A DNA stretch of 64,000 bases from Marinicrinis sediminis (GCF_042685085.1 NZ_JBHUMM010000044.1:62001-126000), one strand, 5' to 3'. Shown: positions 43,099-52,080, counted from the stretch's first letter. Made by a program: numbers and translations. Notes: a model not told the origin generated them from the sequence alone.

Positions 43099-44091
43099 CT
43101 ACAGCTTGACGACCGTTCTTCCCTTCAGTTTGCCCTGCAAAATGAGCTGCATCGCTTCCGGCACTTCATCCAGACCGATTTCTCTGCCCACCCCGTCTTC
43201 CAGATGCTTCGGCTTGTCAGTGGAAGCGAGCCGTTCCCACACTTGCTTGCGAAGCTCCATCGGACAATACACCGAATCGATGCCCAGCAAATTGACACCT
43301 CTCAGAATAAACGGATACACCGTGGACGAAAACTCTCCGCCCCCTGTCAGGCCGCTCAGTGCCACAGAGCCGTTGTATGCGAGTGAACTGCATATATAGG
43401 AAAGGGTTGCACCCCCCACCGGATCGACTGCTCCTGCCCACTGCTGACGACGAAGCGGCTTGCCGTCCTGGGGAGCCACCTCTTCTCGCGACAGGATCTC
43501 ACTGGCACCAAGCTGTTTGAGATACGCATGCTCGGATTCTTTCCCCGTTGCAGCGGTCACCTGATAACCCTTCTGAGCGAGAATATCCACCGCGACACTT
43601 CCTACTCCGCCCGTTGCGCCCGTGACCAGCACCGGTCCCTGTTCTGGTCGCAGACCATTTTGCTCCAACCGTAAAATGCTTAATGCAGCGGTAAAGCCGG
43701 CTGTTCCGAGGGTCATGGCTTCACGCATGGTGAGGCGCGCAGGCAATGGCACGACCCAATCCGCGCGTACACGGGCTATTTCACTGAATCCGCCGAAATG
43801 GGAAACGCCGAGCTCATAGCTCGTGACAATCACCTCATCCCCCTCTGCATACCGCTCATCACTTGATTGCAACACTACCCCGGCCAGGTCAATGCCCGGG
43901 ATGAAGGGATATGATTTGACAATTCTGCCTGGTAACGAAGCAAGCCCATCCTTATAATTGACACTGGAATAGGCGACACGAATGACAACTTCTCCTTCGG
44001 GCAAATCATCCAGCTTCAGTTGCTGGATCGTTCCCCGGGTCTGATCGCCTTCCTGATGGAGCATCAAAGCCTGGAATGATTTCATCTGCAT
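43099..44091 (-). CDS. YhdH/AcuI-type MDR oxidoreductase
   Basis: 330 residues of a zinc-free medium-chain dehydrogenase/reductase. N-terminal GroES-like part with SSVNYKDGLASLPGRIVKSY and IPGIDLAGVV; Rossmann motif GATGGVGSVAVDILA (about residue 155). Relatives are acrylyl-CoA reductases or quinone-type reductases that use NADPH. Two candidate starts, ATG 44091 and 44085, share the GAGAGG site; the first is kept. Separated from the glutathione peroxidase gene by a 13-bp inverted repeat. Substrate not determined. Confidence 0.92.
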   Translation of the reverse strand: MQMKSFQALMLHQEGDQTRGTIQQLKLDDLPEGEVVIRVAYSSVNYKDGLASLPGRIVKSYPFIPGIDLAGVVLQSSDERYAEGDEVIVTSYELGVSHFGGFSEIARVRADWVVPLPARLTMREAMTLGTAGFTAALSILRLEQNGLRPEQGPVLVTGATGGVGSVAVDILAQKGYQVTAATGKESEHAYLKQLGASEILSREEVAPQDGKPLRRQQWAGAVDPVGGATLSYICSSLAYNGSVALSGLTGGGEFSSTVYPFILRGVNLLGIDSVYCPMELRKQVWERLASTDKPKHLEDGVGREIGLDEVPEAMQLILQGKLKGRTVVKL

Positions 44092-44218
44092 GCATCCTCT
44101 CTGTAGGTCGTTTCTCTCTGGTTGTATGGCAGGTTACCCGTCTATTGTAACGCTTATACATGTCCTTTGCTGTGATCTTTGCGTAAAGATACCCTTTTAT
44201 ATCTGATGAATAGGCGCG

Positions 44219-44250
44219 CAAGGACCTGTATACATGCATACAGGTCCTTG
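44219..44250. repeat. 13-bp inverted repeat between two genes
   Basis: CAAGGACCTGTAT (44219-44231) pairs perfectly with ATACAGGTCCTTG (44238-44250), with a 6-nt loop. On the minus strand, where the peroxidase gene ends just before it, no T-tract follows; on the plus strand CCTCTTTTTA follows but no gene reads into it. It could stabilise the transcript end or terminate antisense reading. Confidence 0.6.
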
Positions 44251-44257
44251 CCTCTTT

Positions 44258-44812
44258 TTATGATTTGCTAAGCAGTGCTTCAATCACCGGTTCCATATCA
44301 AGCGGTTCAGTCGTAGGCTCATAGCGGCCCACCACGTCTCCCTGCTGGTTGATGATGAATTTCGTGAAATTCCACTTTACATCATCCCCCTTCAGATTCT
44401 CGGGATACTTCTCCTCCAGGAAAGAAACCAGCATCTTGGAGCTGATTTTGGTCATATCGAATCCTTCAAACGGTGCTTTTTCAGTTAAGTATGCAAATAG
44501 CGGATGAGCTTGTGTTCCTTTGACCTTTACTTTTTCAGACAATGGGAAGGTCACCCCGTAATGAATAGAGCAAAACTCCTGAACCTCGGACTGGCTTCCT
44601 GGCTCCTGCTCATCAAACTGATTGCAGGGAAAACCAATGATCTCCAGACCTTGCCCCTGGTAACGCTCATACAGTTTCTGCAAATCACTGTATTGCGGCG
44701 TAAAACCACACTTACTGGCCGTATTGACCACGATCAACACTTTTTCCTTGTAATCGTTCAGTGAAACGGGCTCCCCGTTGATGGACGTAAACGTATACGA
44801 ATAGATTGACAT
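44258..44812 (-). CDS. Glutathione-peroxidase family thiol peroxidase
   Basis: 184 residues of the BsaA/Gpx family, which in bacilli uses thioredoxin or bacillithiol. The catalytic peroxidatic Cys is Cys35 (VNTASKCGFTPQY). The conserved FPCNQF (Gln) and VKWNFTKF (Trp) complete the tetrad; the Cys at about 81 (QEFCSIHY) is the likely resolving residue. It follows the ohrR gene by 20 bp and is expected to be under its control. ATG at 44812 follows AGGAAG. Confidence 0.94.
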   Translation of the reverse strand: MSIYSYTFTSINGEPVSLNDYKEKVLIVVNTASKCGFTPQYSDLQKLYERYQGQGLEIIGFPCNQFDEQEPGSQSEVQEFCSIHYGVTFPLSEKVKVKGTQAHPLFAYLTEKAPFEGFDMTKISSKMLVSFLEEKYPENLKGDDVKWNFTKFIINQQGDVVGRYEPTTEPLDMEPVIEALLSKS

Positions 44813-44832
44813 GTGTCTTCCTCCCGAGATGA

Positions 44833-45303
44833 CTATTTTTCTACCTGATCGCCGGCCTGGTGAAGCAAAGCAAGCACCTGCTTCATCTGCATTAGCAGTT
44901 CCCGTGCCTCATTCGGCTCCATGCCAACCCGACAGGAGAGCTGATAGGGGATATCCTGTGCCTGGAGCTGCATCTCCTTGCCTTGCTCGGTCACATAAAT
45001 ACGGACATTCCGTTCATCTCCTGTGTCACGCATGCGGCGAATGACGCCCAGCTTCTCCAGTTTCTTCAATAGAGGAGTCAGCGTGCCTGAATCCAGCAGC
45101 AGCCTGTGCCCCAGTTCCTTTACCGTCAGTCCATCCTGCTCCCATAGCACGAGCAATGTCACATACTGCGTATAGGTAATCCCCAGCCCTTCCAGCAGAG
45201 GACGATACAGCCGGGTCATTTCCCGGGAACAGGCATAGATGGCGAAACAAAGCTGATGTTCCAGCTTCATGTCTGGTGCCAACTCTGACTCTGAATGGTT
45301 CAT
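44833..45303 (-). CDS. OhrR-type MarR family peroxide-sensing repressor
   Basis: 156 residues. Winged helix-turn-helix of the MarR family (YTQYVTLLVLWEQDGLTVKE, LDSGTLTPLLKKLEKLGVI, RRMRDTGDERNV). The OhrR sensor Cys is Cys19 in LEHQLCFAIYACSREM, at the position of Cys15 in B. subtilis. It is oxidised by organic peroxides and then leaves DNA. The adjacent target is a thiol peroxidase rather than the usual OhrA. Start ATG follows GGAGGGGAG. A 28-bp palindrome upstream (45329-45356) is the likely operator, making the operon autoregulated. Confidence 0.92.
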   Translation of the reverse strand: MNHSESELAPDMKLEHQLCFAIYACSREMTRLYRPLLEGLGITYTQYVTLLVLWEQDGLTVKELGHRLLLDSGTLTPLLKKLEKLGVIRRMRDTGDERNVRIYVTEQGKEMQLQAQDIPYQLSCRVGMEPNEARELLMQMKQVLALLHQAGDQVEK

Positions 45304-45328
45304 GCGCTCCCCTCCTTATATATTTGAT

Positions 45329-45356
45329 CAAATTAAATTGTACACAATTTAATTTG
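45329..45356. promoter_or_regulatory. 28-bp palindromic OhrR operator
   Basis: CAAATTAAATTGT-AC-ACAATTTAATTTG is a 13-bp perfect inverted repeat with a 2-bp centre. It lies 26 bp upstream of the ohrR start. Its ACAATT and AATTGT halves match the known OhrR box core (TACAATT-AATTGTA). Confidence 0.85.
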
Positions 45357-45429
45357 TTGCATTCAATCTAGCACATTGGTTAGTTTACGTCAACTTCTTC
45401 CTATTCACCCATCTTTGTTTCACGCAGGT

Positions 45430-45780
45430 TTAACTCACATCTTGCGCTTCGCTGGATTCTGATCGCTGCTCCCACTGTACGGTTTTCTCATCCTGTATCC
45501 GCTGCAAATGCATTCGGCGGGCGATACGGATACACGGACGGACGACCAACTGTACACTGCCGAAAATATACAGCCAGGTCCCGATCAACTGGTACGATGA
45601 AAAGAAAGAGAAAATGCTGCCAGCCAGAAAAGCAATGGCAATCAGCATGTCATTGCTGATCGAGGCCATCTCATATCGGTTCTTAATGACCAAACGATGA
45701 TTGCGAAATGTTAATACCAAGTCATAAGGCTCGATTTCCGTCTGTGGATCCTGCCGCGAAGGGTGAGGATGAGCGGACAC
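45430..45780 (-). CDS. YrhK-like small membrane protein
   Basis: 116 residues. A YrhK domain: RYEMASISNDMLIAIAFLAGS, FFSSYQLIGTWLYIFGSVQL and VRPCIRIARRMHLQRI, with two membrane helices (about 45-62 and 66-84) and a basic cytoplasmic end. Function unknown. The N-terminal 25 residues are polar. AGGAGG precedes the ATG at 45780. Confidence 0.85.
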   Translation of the reverse strand: MSAHPHPSRQDPQTEIEPYDLVLTFRNHRLVIKNRYEMASISNDMLIAIAFLAGSIFSFFSSYQLIGTWLYIFGSVQLVVRPCIRIARRMHLQRIQDEKTVQWEQRSESSEAQDVS

Positions 45781-45837
45781 AGTTACATTCCTCCTTTTGC
45801 GCCCGATGTCCTGATTGGCCGGGCAAGATCAATGACG

Positions 45838-45876
45838 AAGAGAACCATCGATAAACCGGATACCGATGGTTCTCTT
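45838..45876. repeat. 13-bp inverted repeat downstream of the DJ-1 gene
   Basis: AAGAGAACCATCG (45838-45850) pairs with CGATGGTTCTCTT (45864-45876), with a 13-nt loop and no T-tract. It resembles the stem at 44219-44250 in design. It could be a transcript-end stabiliser between two same-strand genes. Confidence 0.55.
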
Positions 45877-45987
45877 CCGTAAGCACTGCTGTCGTTACCT
45901 GTTACCTACTTCATCAAAGGTAATCCCTTATCTATCATTTGTCACATGAATTCCACATTTACCTTCTCCGTTATTAAACGATGTCCG

Positions 45988-46509
45988 TTAAACGGTGACC
46001 TTATCGAGCGCCTTCAGCGTCTCTCGAATGAAGGCCGGCTCGTCTTTCGGTGTTCTGGAAGTAATCAGATTGCCGTCCACGACCACTTCCTCGTCCTTGA
46101 AGTTGGCCCCGGCATTGATCATATCGTCTTTTAACTGCGGATAGCAGGTCAGAGTACGGTCATGCAACAGATTCGCACTGATCAAAATTTGCGGTCCATG
46201 GCAGATCGCGGAGATCGGCTTCTGCTGCTGGTTCATCTTTTGTACAAATGTCTGAATAAAGCGATTCAGCCGCAAGTTTTCAGGGGAAGAACCACCCGGG
46301 ATGACCACGGCGTCATATTCATCGGCATTGGCCTCTTCGATAGACAAATCCGTCTGATAGGACGCTTCTCCTTGCTTGCCTTCTACTGTGTCACCCTTGG
46401 TTAAACCAATAATGACGGCCTCATGTCCTGCTTCCTTCACGGCATCATACGGATTTTTCATTTCACTGTCTTCGAATTGAGGGCCTAACAGAAAAGCTAC
46501 TTTTGCCAT
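45988..46509 (-). CDS. DJ-1/PfpI family protein (YfkM-like)
   Basis: 173 residues of the class I glutamine-amidotransferase-like fold. The nucleophile-elbow Cys103 is in AICHGPQ and the upstream acidic residue in FEDSEM is the usual general base position, giving the deglycase/stress-protein layout (YfkM, YraA). It may repair glycated or oxidised proteins or methylglyoxal adducts. ATG 46509 follows AGGAGTGAG; the GTG four codons earlier is not needed. Confidence 0.92.
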   Translation of the reverse strand: MAKVAFLLGPQFEDSEMKNPYDAVKEAGHEAVIIGLTKGDTVEGKQGEASYQTDLSIEEANADEYDAVVIPGGSSPENLRLNRFIQTFVQKMNQQQKPISAICHGPQILISANLLHDRTLTCYPQLKDDMINAGANFKDEEVVVDGNLITSRTPKDEPAFIRETLKALDKVTV

Positions 46510-46687
46510 TTGAAATCTCACTCCTATTCATCCTGATTGTCTGTCACCCCTTCCATTACCCTGCCATCTCTTCCCTGAATCGAAGATTCCCTCGATAAAA
46601 ATCGGTAGTTGTTTCCATGTTGTTTCCCGCTGTATAATATATAAAATAAGAATGATTCTAATTTACATCACAAAAAGGGTGAACAAT

Positions 46688-48181
46688 TTGACGACCACAG
46701 CATATGACAAATTCAGCTCGAAACTGCTTACTTTTACTCTCATCGGTCTCATCCTGTCCAGCGTTCCGATTTTTGCTGTTTCTGCACTCACCGGCATGCT
46801 AACCTGGGCGAGGGTTGGGATTTTCGCCATCTGTGCCATAGCCCTCTCCGGCTTACTGTATGTCCTGTACCAACAATTTATGGCGTCTCCAAAATCGAAA
46901 TATATCCTCTCAGCAGCAGCGTACCTGGCCTGCTTTACGATTATCTGGTTTGTTCCTTCTTCCCTTGCCTGGGCGATTATCTTTCTTTACGTACTGCTTA
47001 CCCTGATTTATCTGGATACGAAAGTCATGGTTTATGGATTCGCCTACTCCCTGCTAGTCGTTACGATTCACCTCTTTTTCAATGACTATATTTCTTTTTC
47101 GGAAGGCATTGATTATCTCGTCGTTTACGCGGCGCTAATCATGGTCCAGTTGGCCGCGACCTGCGTCTGTGTCATCGGCAATCGCATGTTCAAGGATATC
47201 GAAAAGAAAAGCGTGGAAAACGAGCAACTGCTGGAACGTATTCAGCTATCCATCGATCATCTCGGTCAATTCGGTGAGCAGCTCAAGGAAAATGTAGAGG
47301 CGTCCAACCAGATTGCCAAGGATATTACGGTAGGCGTCAATGAAGTGTGTGCGGGCATTGAAACCCAGACTTCCAGCATCATTTCGATCAATGACTCCAT
47401 CCTGGATGCCGATGCCTCTGTCGATGATGTGGTCGCACGGACCGCTGAACTGGAGACCCTGTCCCGAAGCACGCATACCGTCACCCGGCAAGGATCGGTC
47501 AAAATGTCCGAGCTGGAGCAGGAAATGACCCAGATTACCCGGCAAATGAACACAACGGTGGAAACGATGGCGTCGCTCAGTGAACAATCGCAAAAAATTA
47601 GCGGTATTTTGAAAACAATTGAAAACATCTCCAAGCAGACGAACCTGCTCTCGCTCAATGCTGCCATTGAAGCAGCCAGAGCCGGCGAGCATGGCAAAGG
47701 ATTTGCGGTCGTGTCCAATGAAATTCGCAAGCTGGCTGCCATGAGCGAGACGGCTACGCGAGATATTACCGGCATTTTAATGACGATCGTCAACCAGGCC
47801 GATGAAGCCGTGGTGCAGACCCAGCAAGGACGGGACAAAGTCACGGAAGGTGAGCGTACGGTCAGAGAAGCCGGCGACATCTTCCGTACCATCCAGGCGC
47901 AATCGGAGGACGTATCCAGTCGAACCCTCGCGATCGAAACGAGAATGAAACAGCTCAAGGAAGGCTCCAGCGTCATCGTATCCGAAGCGGAGAATATGTC
48001 GAGCATTACGGAGCAATCAAGTGCGTCCTTCCAGGAAATCGCGGCCAGTGTCGAAACACAGTCGGCCCGCATTGCGAGCATCGCCTCTCATTTCACACAA
48101 TTGGAGCAGCTGATTGCCGATTTGAAGAAACTGACGAAGGAGCAGGCTACCGCCAACACCACTGACCCTGCTGTCTCCTGA
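46688..48181 (+). CDS. Methyl-accepting chemotaxis protein without a sensor loop
   Basis: 497 residues. The N-terminal half has about six membrane helices (to roughly residue 175) and no large extracytoplasmic domain, PAS or HAMP. A charged coiled coil (KKSVENEQLLERIQLSI) leads to an MCP signalling domain with the conserved hairpin TNLLSLNAAIEAARAGEHGK and FAVVSNEIRKLA. The receptor therefore probably senses the membrane or a small molecule inside it. TTG 46688 follows AAAGGGTG and is preferred to ATG 46652, which has no ribosome site. Monocistronic. Confidence 0.92.
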   Translation: MTTTAYDKFSSKLLTFTLIGLILSSVPIFAVSALTGMLTWARVGIFAICAIALSGLLYVLYQQFMASPKSKYILSAAAYLACFTIIWFVPSSLAWAIIFLYVLLTLIYLDTKVMVYGFAYSLLVVTIHLFFNDYISFSEGIDYLVVYAALIMVQLAATCVCVIGNRMFKDIEKKSVENEQLLERIQLSIDHLGQFGEQLKENVEASNQIAKDITVGVNEVCAGIETQTSSIISINDSILDADASVDDVVARTAELETLSRSTHTVTRQGSVKMSELEQEMTQITRQMNTTVETMASLSEQSQKISGILKTIENISKQTNLLSLNAAIEAARAGEHGKGFAVVSNEIRKLAAMSETATRDITGILMTIVNQADEAVVQTQQGRDKVTEGERTVREAGDIFRTIQAQSEDVSSRTLAIETRMKQLKEGSSVIVSEAENMSSITEQSSASFQEIAASVETQSARIASIASHFTQLEQLIADLKKLTKEQATANTTDPAVS

Positions 48182-48248
48182 TGGCTCATAATCGAAACAA
48201 ATGGAGTAACCTCGGAACCGAGCGTCTCATCCATCTGATATCCGGACC

Positions 48249-48287
48249 CAAAAAACAAGCCCCCTCGGTGTGAGGGGGCTTGTTTTT
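48249..48287. terminator. Bidirectional terminator after the chemotaxis gene
   Basis: AACAAGCCCCCTC (48254-48266) pairs with GAGGGGGCTTGTT (48272-48284), with A-run before and T-run after. It ends both converging transcripts. Confidence 0.93.
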
Positions 48288-48301
48288 GGCTTCCTGACAA
48301 G

Positions 48302-48934
48302 TTAAGACTGAGATATGACATTTCCTTCTGTCGGAATCGGATGCTCATTGAGCATGCGCGCAAAATGAATAAGGTTGTATGTCATAATTTTGGCATGCTG
48401 CATCGTAAATTCGTTCTTATGCCCTTCTGCCTCGATGTAGGAAGGCCCCGGTCCAGCTTCACCCACCCAATACGTATCTACATTGGGCGGTACCGTAAAG
48501 CCGATGTGCGACATGCCATACAGAATCGAGCTGGCAGCCTGCTTGGCTCCGTCCTCATTGCCCGTAATGACCACGCCACCGACTTTGTTGTAATACAGAT
48601 ACTGACCCTTTTCATTCGTCAGTCCACTGCCCCCGTACAACCTCTCCATCACGAGCGCAGCCAGACTGCTCTTCTCCCCGATCCATAACGGGGTCCCGAT
48701 CAGGACAATATCGGCTTCTTTTACATGATCGAATATACGGGGCCACTCATCCCCATCCCCCATATCCTCGGAAATGCCGTAGGCAATGTGGTAATCCGCG
48801 ACGCGAATTTGGGTGATCGCCACTTCTTTTTCCTGCATGATCTTAACCGATTCCTGGAGCAGGGCGTCCGTGTTGGAAGTCTCGTTTCCTTTTTTCAGTG
48901 AACAGTTCAGCAATACGGCTTTCAGTTTCTTCAT
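48302..48934 (-). CDS. Flavodoxin-fold NAD(P)H oxidoreductase family protein
   Basis: 210 residues of the NADPH-dependent FMN reductase/flavodoxin superfamily: KAVLLNCSLKKGNETSNTDA is the FMN phosphate loop, ADIVLIGTPLWIGEKSSL the second flavin loop, and GGVVITGNEDGAKQAA the third. It binds FMN and probably reduces quinones or nitro compounds. It lies 33 bp after egtD on the same strand and is likely part of that operon. Whether it supports ergothioneine chemistry is an inference. AGGGGAGAG precedes the ATG. Confidence 0.87.
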   Translation of the reverse strand: MKKLKAVLLNCSLKKGNETSNTDALLQESVKIMQEKEVAITQIRVADYHIAYGISEDMGDGDEWPRIFDHVKEADIVLIGTPLWIGEKSSLAALVMERLYGGSGLTNEKGQYLYYNKVGGVVITGNEDGAKQAASSILYGMSHIGFTVPPNVDTYWVGEAGPGPSYIEAEGHKNEFTMQHAKIMTYNLIHFARMLNEHPIPTEGNVISQS

Positions 48935-48967
48935 CGTCTCTCCCCTGCCTTTCTTTTCTAAAACGGA

Positions 48968-49993
48968 TCAGATCGCCTCAAAGTAATGGACACTGAACCA
49001 CTGGCGTGGATCGGTCCACACTTGCTTCGATGCATACCCGCACTGGGAAGCAAGCTGTTGAAATTGATCAATGTCATATTTGTAGGAACTCTCGGTATGA
49101 ATCGTCTCGCCTGCATGAAAATCAAACACATGATCTCCAATTCGAACCTGTTGATCGATAGCGCTGCGAATGTGCATTTCAATCCGGCCTTCCCTAGCGT
49201 TGTAGTATGCAAAATGCTCAAATTCCTCTAGCTGAAAGTCTGCATGCAACTCCCGATTCATTCTGCGCAAAACATTCAGATTGAACCGGGCTGTCACGCC
49301 CTGTCGGTCATTATAAGCTTCATGCAGCACCTGTACGTCTTTCTTCAGATCTACTCCGATAATGAAGCCATCGCCTGGCTCCAGCAGCTGGCGGGTCTGC
49401 TTCATCAGCAGCATCGCCTCCATCGGCTCAAAATTGCCGATGGTGGAACCAGGATAGAAGATGACCTTCTTCTGATTGCCAGGAATCGCAGGCAACTGAA
49501 GGGAACGTGTAAAGTCCGCGCAAACCGGAATAATCGGCAACTCGGGATAGGCCTCCGACAGGGAGGCGCACGCTTCACTTAGCATCTCCTGTGCAATGTC
49601 GATCGGCATGTAGCAAGACAGGGCCTCCAGCTCATTCAATAACAGCTTGATTTTTCTGCTGCTTCCACTGCCAAATTCAATGAGAGAAGCTCCGGCTCCA
49701 ATCTGAGCGCACAAATCGGCGATACAGGACTGGAGAATGGCCATTTCCGTGCGGGTCACGTAATACTCCGAAACAGTCGTAATCTCTTCAAACAGCTTGG
49801 AGCCCTCTTCATCATAGAAATATTTAGGATGCAGTTTTTTTTGCTCTTGGCTAAGCCCGGACACCACATCCTGATAAAAACTCCGGGTCTGAAGGGGCAA
49901 CCTGCGAGCTGAGGTCCGTTGTGGCATTTGCAGGGCCGCCGTTTGCAGGTCAGCTGTGGGCAGACTAGCGGTTCGTAACGTAGCTTCTAGCAT
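48968..49993 (-). CDS. egtD: L-histidine N-alpha-methyltransferase
   Basis: 341 residues. It transfers three methyl groups from SAM to histidine, making hercynine, the first step of ergothioneine synthesis. Family motifs: YFYDEEGSKLFEEIT, EYYVTRTEMAIL, SLIEFGSGSSRKIKLLL (SAM loop), IFYPGSTIGNFEP and LIGVDLKKD-type GVDLKKDVQVLHEAYND. The first 35 residues, with repeated Thr/Ala/Leu, are an extension outside the usual fold. It overlaps the end of the egtB gene by 7 bp, so the two are translated together. No egtC or egtE was seen in the window. Confidence 0.95.
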   Translation of the reverse strand: MLEATLRTASLPTADLQTAALQMPQRTSARRLPLQTRSFYQDVVSGLSQEQKKLHPKYFYDEEGSKLFEEITTVSEYYVTRTEMAILQSCIADLCAQIGAGASLIEFGSGSSRKIKLLLNELEALSCYMPIDIAQEMLSEACASLSEAYPELPIIPVCADFTRSLQLPAIPGNQKKVIFYPGSTIGNFEPMEAMLLMKQTRQLLEPGDGFIIGVDLKKDVQVLHEAYNDRQGVTARFNLNVLRRMNRELHADFQLEEFEHFAYYNAREGRIEMHIRSAIDQQVRIGDHVFDFHAGETIHTESSYKYDIDQFQQLASQCGYASKQVWTDPRQWFSVHYFEAI

Positions 49994-51303
49994 TTGCCGT
50001 CACCTGCCAATCGAAAGCCGCTGAAGGCCCATCTCTTGTCTGGCGCGAAAAAATTCCGATAGGTTTCACGTATATGTGTTTGTGGTGTCACACAGCTTCC
50101 TCCTCTTAATACATAGGCATTGCACATAAACTTGGCATTGTACTCACCCAGCACCCCGTCAAAGGGCTTATTGCCCGGATAGGGGGTATACGGACTCTGC
50201 GTCCACTCCCAGACATCTCCGAATGCTTTATAGCTGCCGTCCTTTTCCTTTTGATATACGCTTGTCGGGTGGTAGGTCTCCAGTTCGGCAAAATGTCCCG
50301 ATTGACTATGATGGCGAAACGCATGCTCCCATTCTGCTTCCGTCGGCAGCCTTTTGCCTGCCCATCTCGCGAAGGCATCGGCCTCATAATAACTGATATG
50401 GCACACCGGCTGATCCGGGTGAACCGGCTTCATCCCGCTCAACGTGAACGAATGCCACGTTCCGTCCTGCTTCTGTTCCCAGTACAAGGGATGGGTCCAC
50501 GCCATTTTCTGAACCGTATCCCACCCTGCGGCCAGCCAGTATTCCCCTTTCTGATAGCCGCCATCTTCCATAAATGCGATGTATTCTCCATTCGTTACCG
50601 GCCTGGCCGCAAGGGAGTAATCCTCCAGCCAAACCGTATGTCTGGGCTTTTCATTGTCATAGGCGAAGCCTTGTTCCTCCCATCCCATCATCGTCTTGCC
50701 GCCTTCGAAGAATAGCCATTCCTGACCGGGCTGCACGGTATGAATCTCATCCACGACACGATCGGTCGCAGCATCCAAGGGATGATAGACGGGACGCAAT
50801 GGATTGACGGAAAAGTTGTATTTGATGTCCATCAACAGCAACTCCTGGTGCTGCTGTTCATGATGGATGCCTACTTCCAAAATGGGCTCGAGCTCTTGCA
50901 ACTTCTCTTCATCCGCTTCATTGATCAATTGCAGGACGTGTGCTTCTACATGCTCCCGATAAGCTTTGACCTGTTCGACCGTCGGTCTGGACAGCCATCC
51001 GCGATGCTTCTTCTCAAATGGATGCCCGTGTGTGATGTAATACGAGTTGAATAAGCCATCCAGCTTGGGTTCATACCATTCATAACCCTCCTGATGCGGA
51101 ACAAGCATGAAAGCCTCGAAAAACCAGGTCGTATGTCCAAGATGCCACTTAACCGGACTGACATCCTCTGATGCCTGAATGACGTAATCCTCTGTGTATA
51201 GCGGCTTGACCAGTCTGTCCGTGGTCGCTCTGACGGCGAGAAACTGTTCTTTACGCAGATCCATCTGGTGATGAATCGGGGTTCCGGTTTGAATATGCAC
51301 CAC
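49987..51303 (-). CDS. egtB: Ergothioneine sulfoxide synthase EgtB
   Basis: 438 residues. It joins hercynine with a thiol donor (gamma-glutamylcysteine or cysteine) through an iron-dependent oxidation. The DinB-like N-terminal half carries the three iron ligands: His54 in VKWHLGHTTW and the HX3HXE of His148 and His152 in GIHHEQQHQE. The C-terminal FGE-sulfatase half has EYIAFMEDGGYQKGEYW, KRLPTEAEWEHAF and ETYRNFFAPDKRWAFSGFRL. It starts with GTG after GGAGGAGG. First gene of the egtB-egtD-flavodoxin run. Ergothioneine genes are uncommon in Firmicutes. Confidence 0.95.
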   Translation of the reverse strand: MVHIQTGTPIHHQMDLRKEQFLAVRATTDRLVKPLYTEDYVIQASEDVSPVKWHLGHTTWFFEAFMLVPHQEGYEWYEPKLDGLFNSYYITHGHPFEKKHRGWLSRPTVEQVKAYREHVEAHVLQLINEADEEKLQELEPILEVGIHHEQQHQELLLMDIKYNFSVNPLRPVYHPLDAATDRVVDEIHTVQPGQEWLFFEGGKTMMGWEEQGFAYDNEKPRHTVWLEDYSLAARPVTNGEYIAFMEDGGYQKGEYWLAAGWDTVQKMAWTHPLYWEQKQDGTWHSFTLSGMKPVHPDQPVCHISYYEADAFARWAGKRLPTEAEWEHAFRHHSQSGHFAELETYHPTSVYQKEKDGSYKAFGDVWEWTQSPYTPYPGNKPFDGVLGEYNAKFMCNAYVLRGGSCVTPQTHIRETYRNFFAPDKRWAFSGFRLAGDGKC

Positions 51304-51486
51304 TCAGCCTCCTCCATAAATCAATGCTTGCGTACGATACGCACAACAAAATTCCTGATTACAATATTTCTGACTTAACCACAATATGCCAATGACGAAC
51401 CATCTTTATGGGATGATTCCAGGCGATTTGGAAAAGCTATTCAGGTGAATGAAGGGAATATATCTATGAAACTGGAGGTTATTTTC

Positions 51487-52080
51487 ATGAATACATTAAT
51501 CTTGTATGCCCATCCCAATCCGCAAAGCTTCAATGCCGCGATTAAGCACACACTCCAGCATTCGTTGCAGGAACAGGGGAGTGAGGTTCGGATTCGCGAC
51601 TTGTATGAGATGAGATTCAACCCTATTCTCAGTGTCGATGACTTTAACGAATATGCACAGAAATCGTTGCCGGCCGATGTGAAAGAAGAGCAGGAACACA
51701 TCGCTTGGGCGGAGCAGCTCATTCTCCTGTATCCCACATGGTGGATCAGCATGCCCGCCATATTGAAAGGATATGTTGACCGGGTATTCACGAACGGTTT
51801 TGCATTTCGCTATACGGAGAGCGGAGCAGAAGGGCTACTTACCGGCAAGAAAGCGCTGGTCTTTCAAACATGCGGGCAGCCTGAGCAAGTGTTACAGCAA
51901 TATGGCTTGATTGAGCCGCTTCGCATTTCCATCGATACCGGTATACTTGGTTTCTGCGGCATCGAGACGCTCGCTCATGAAATCTTTTATGAAGTCCCGA
52001 CGATCACTGATGACGACCGCAAGCAAATGCTGGATAAAGTGAAGGGAATCATTCAAGCGCAACAAAGCACCGTTCACTAA
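51487..52080 (+). CDS. NAD(P)H dehydrogenase (quinone), KefF/MdaB-type
   Basis: 197 residues of a flavodoxin-like oxidoreductase. FMN/FAD loop LYAHPNPQSFNAAI; YPTWWISMPAILKGYVDRVF is the signature of the NQO1/KefF group; a TCGQPE loop follows. It reduces quinones with NAD(P)H. ATG 51487 follows CTGGAGG; an upstream in-frame ATG is not required. Divergent from egtB, and the shared region may serve both genes in the thiol-redox response. Confidence 0.92.
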   Translation: MNTLILYAHPNPQSFNAAIKHTLQHSLQEQGSEVRIRDLYEMRFNPILSVDDFNEYAQKSLPADVKEEQEHIAWAEQLILLYPTWWISMPAILKGYVDRVFTNGFAFRYTESGAEGLLTGKKALVFQTCGQPEQVLQQYGLIEPLRISIDTGILGFCGIETLAHEIFYEVPTITDDDRKQMLDKVKGIIQAQQSTVH

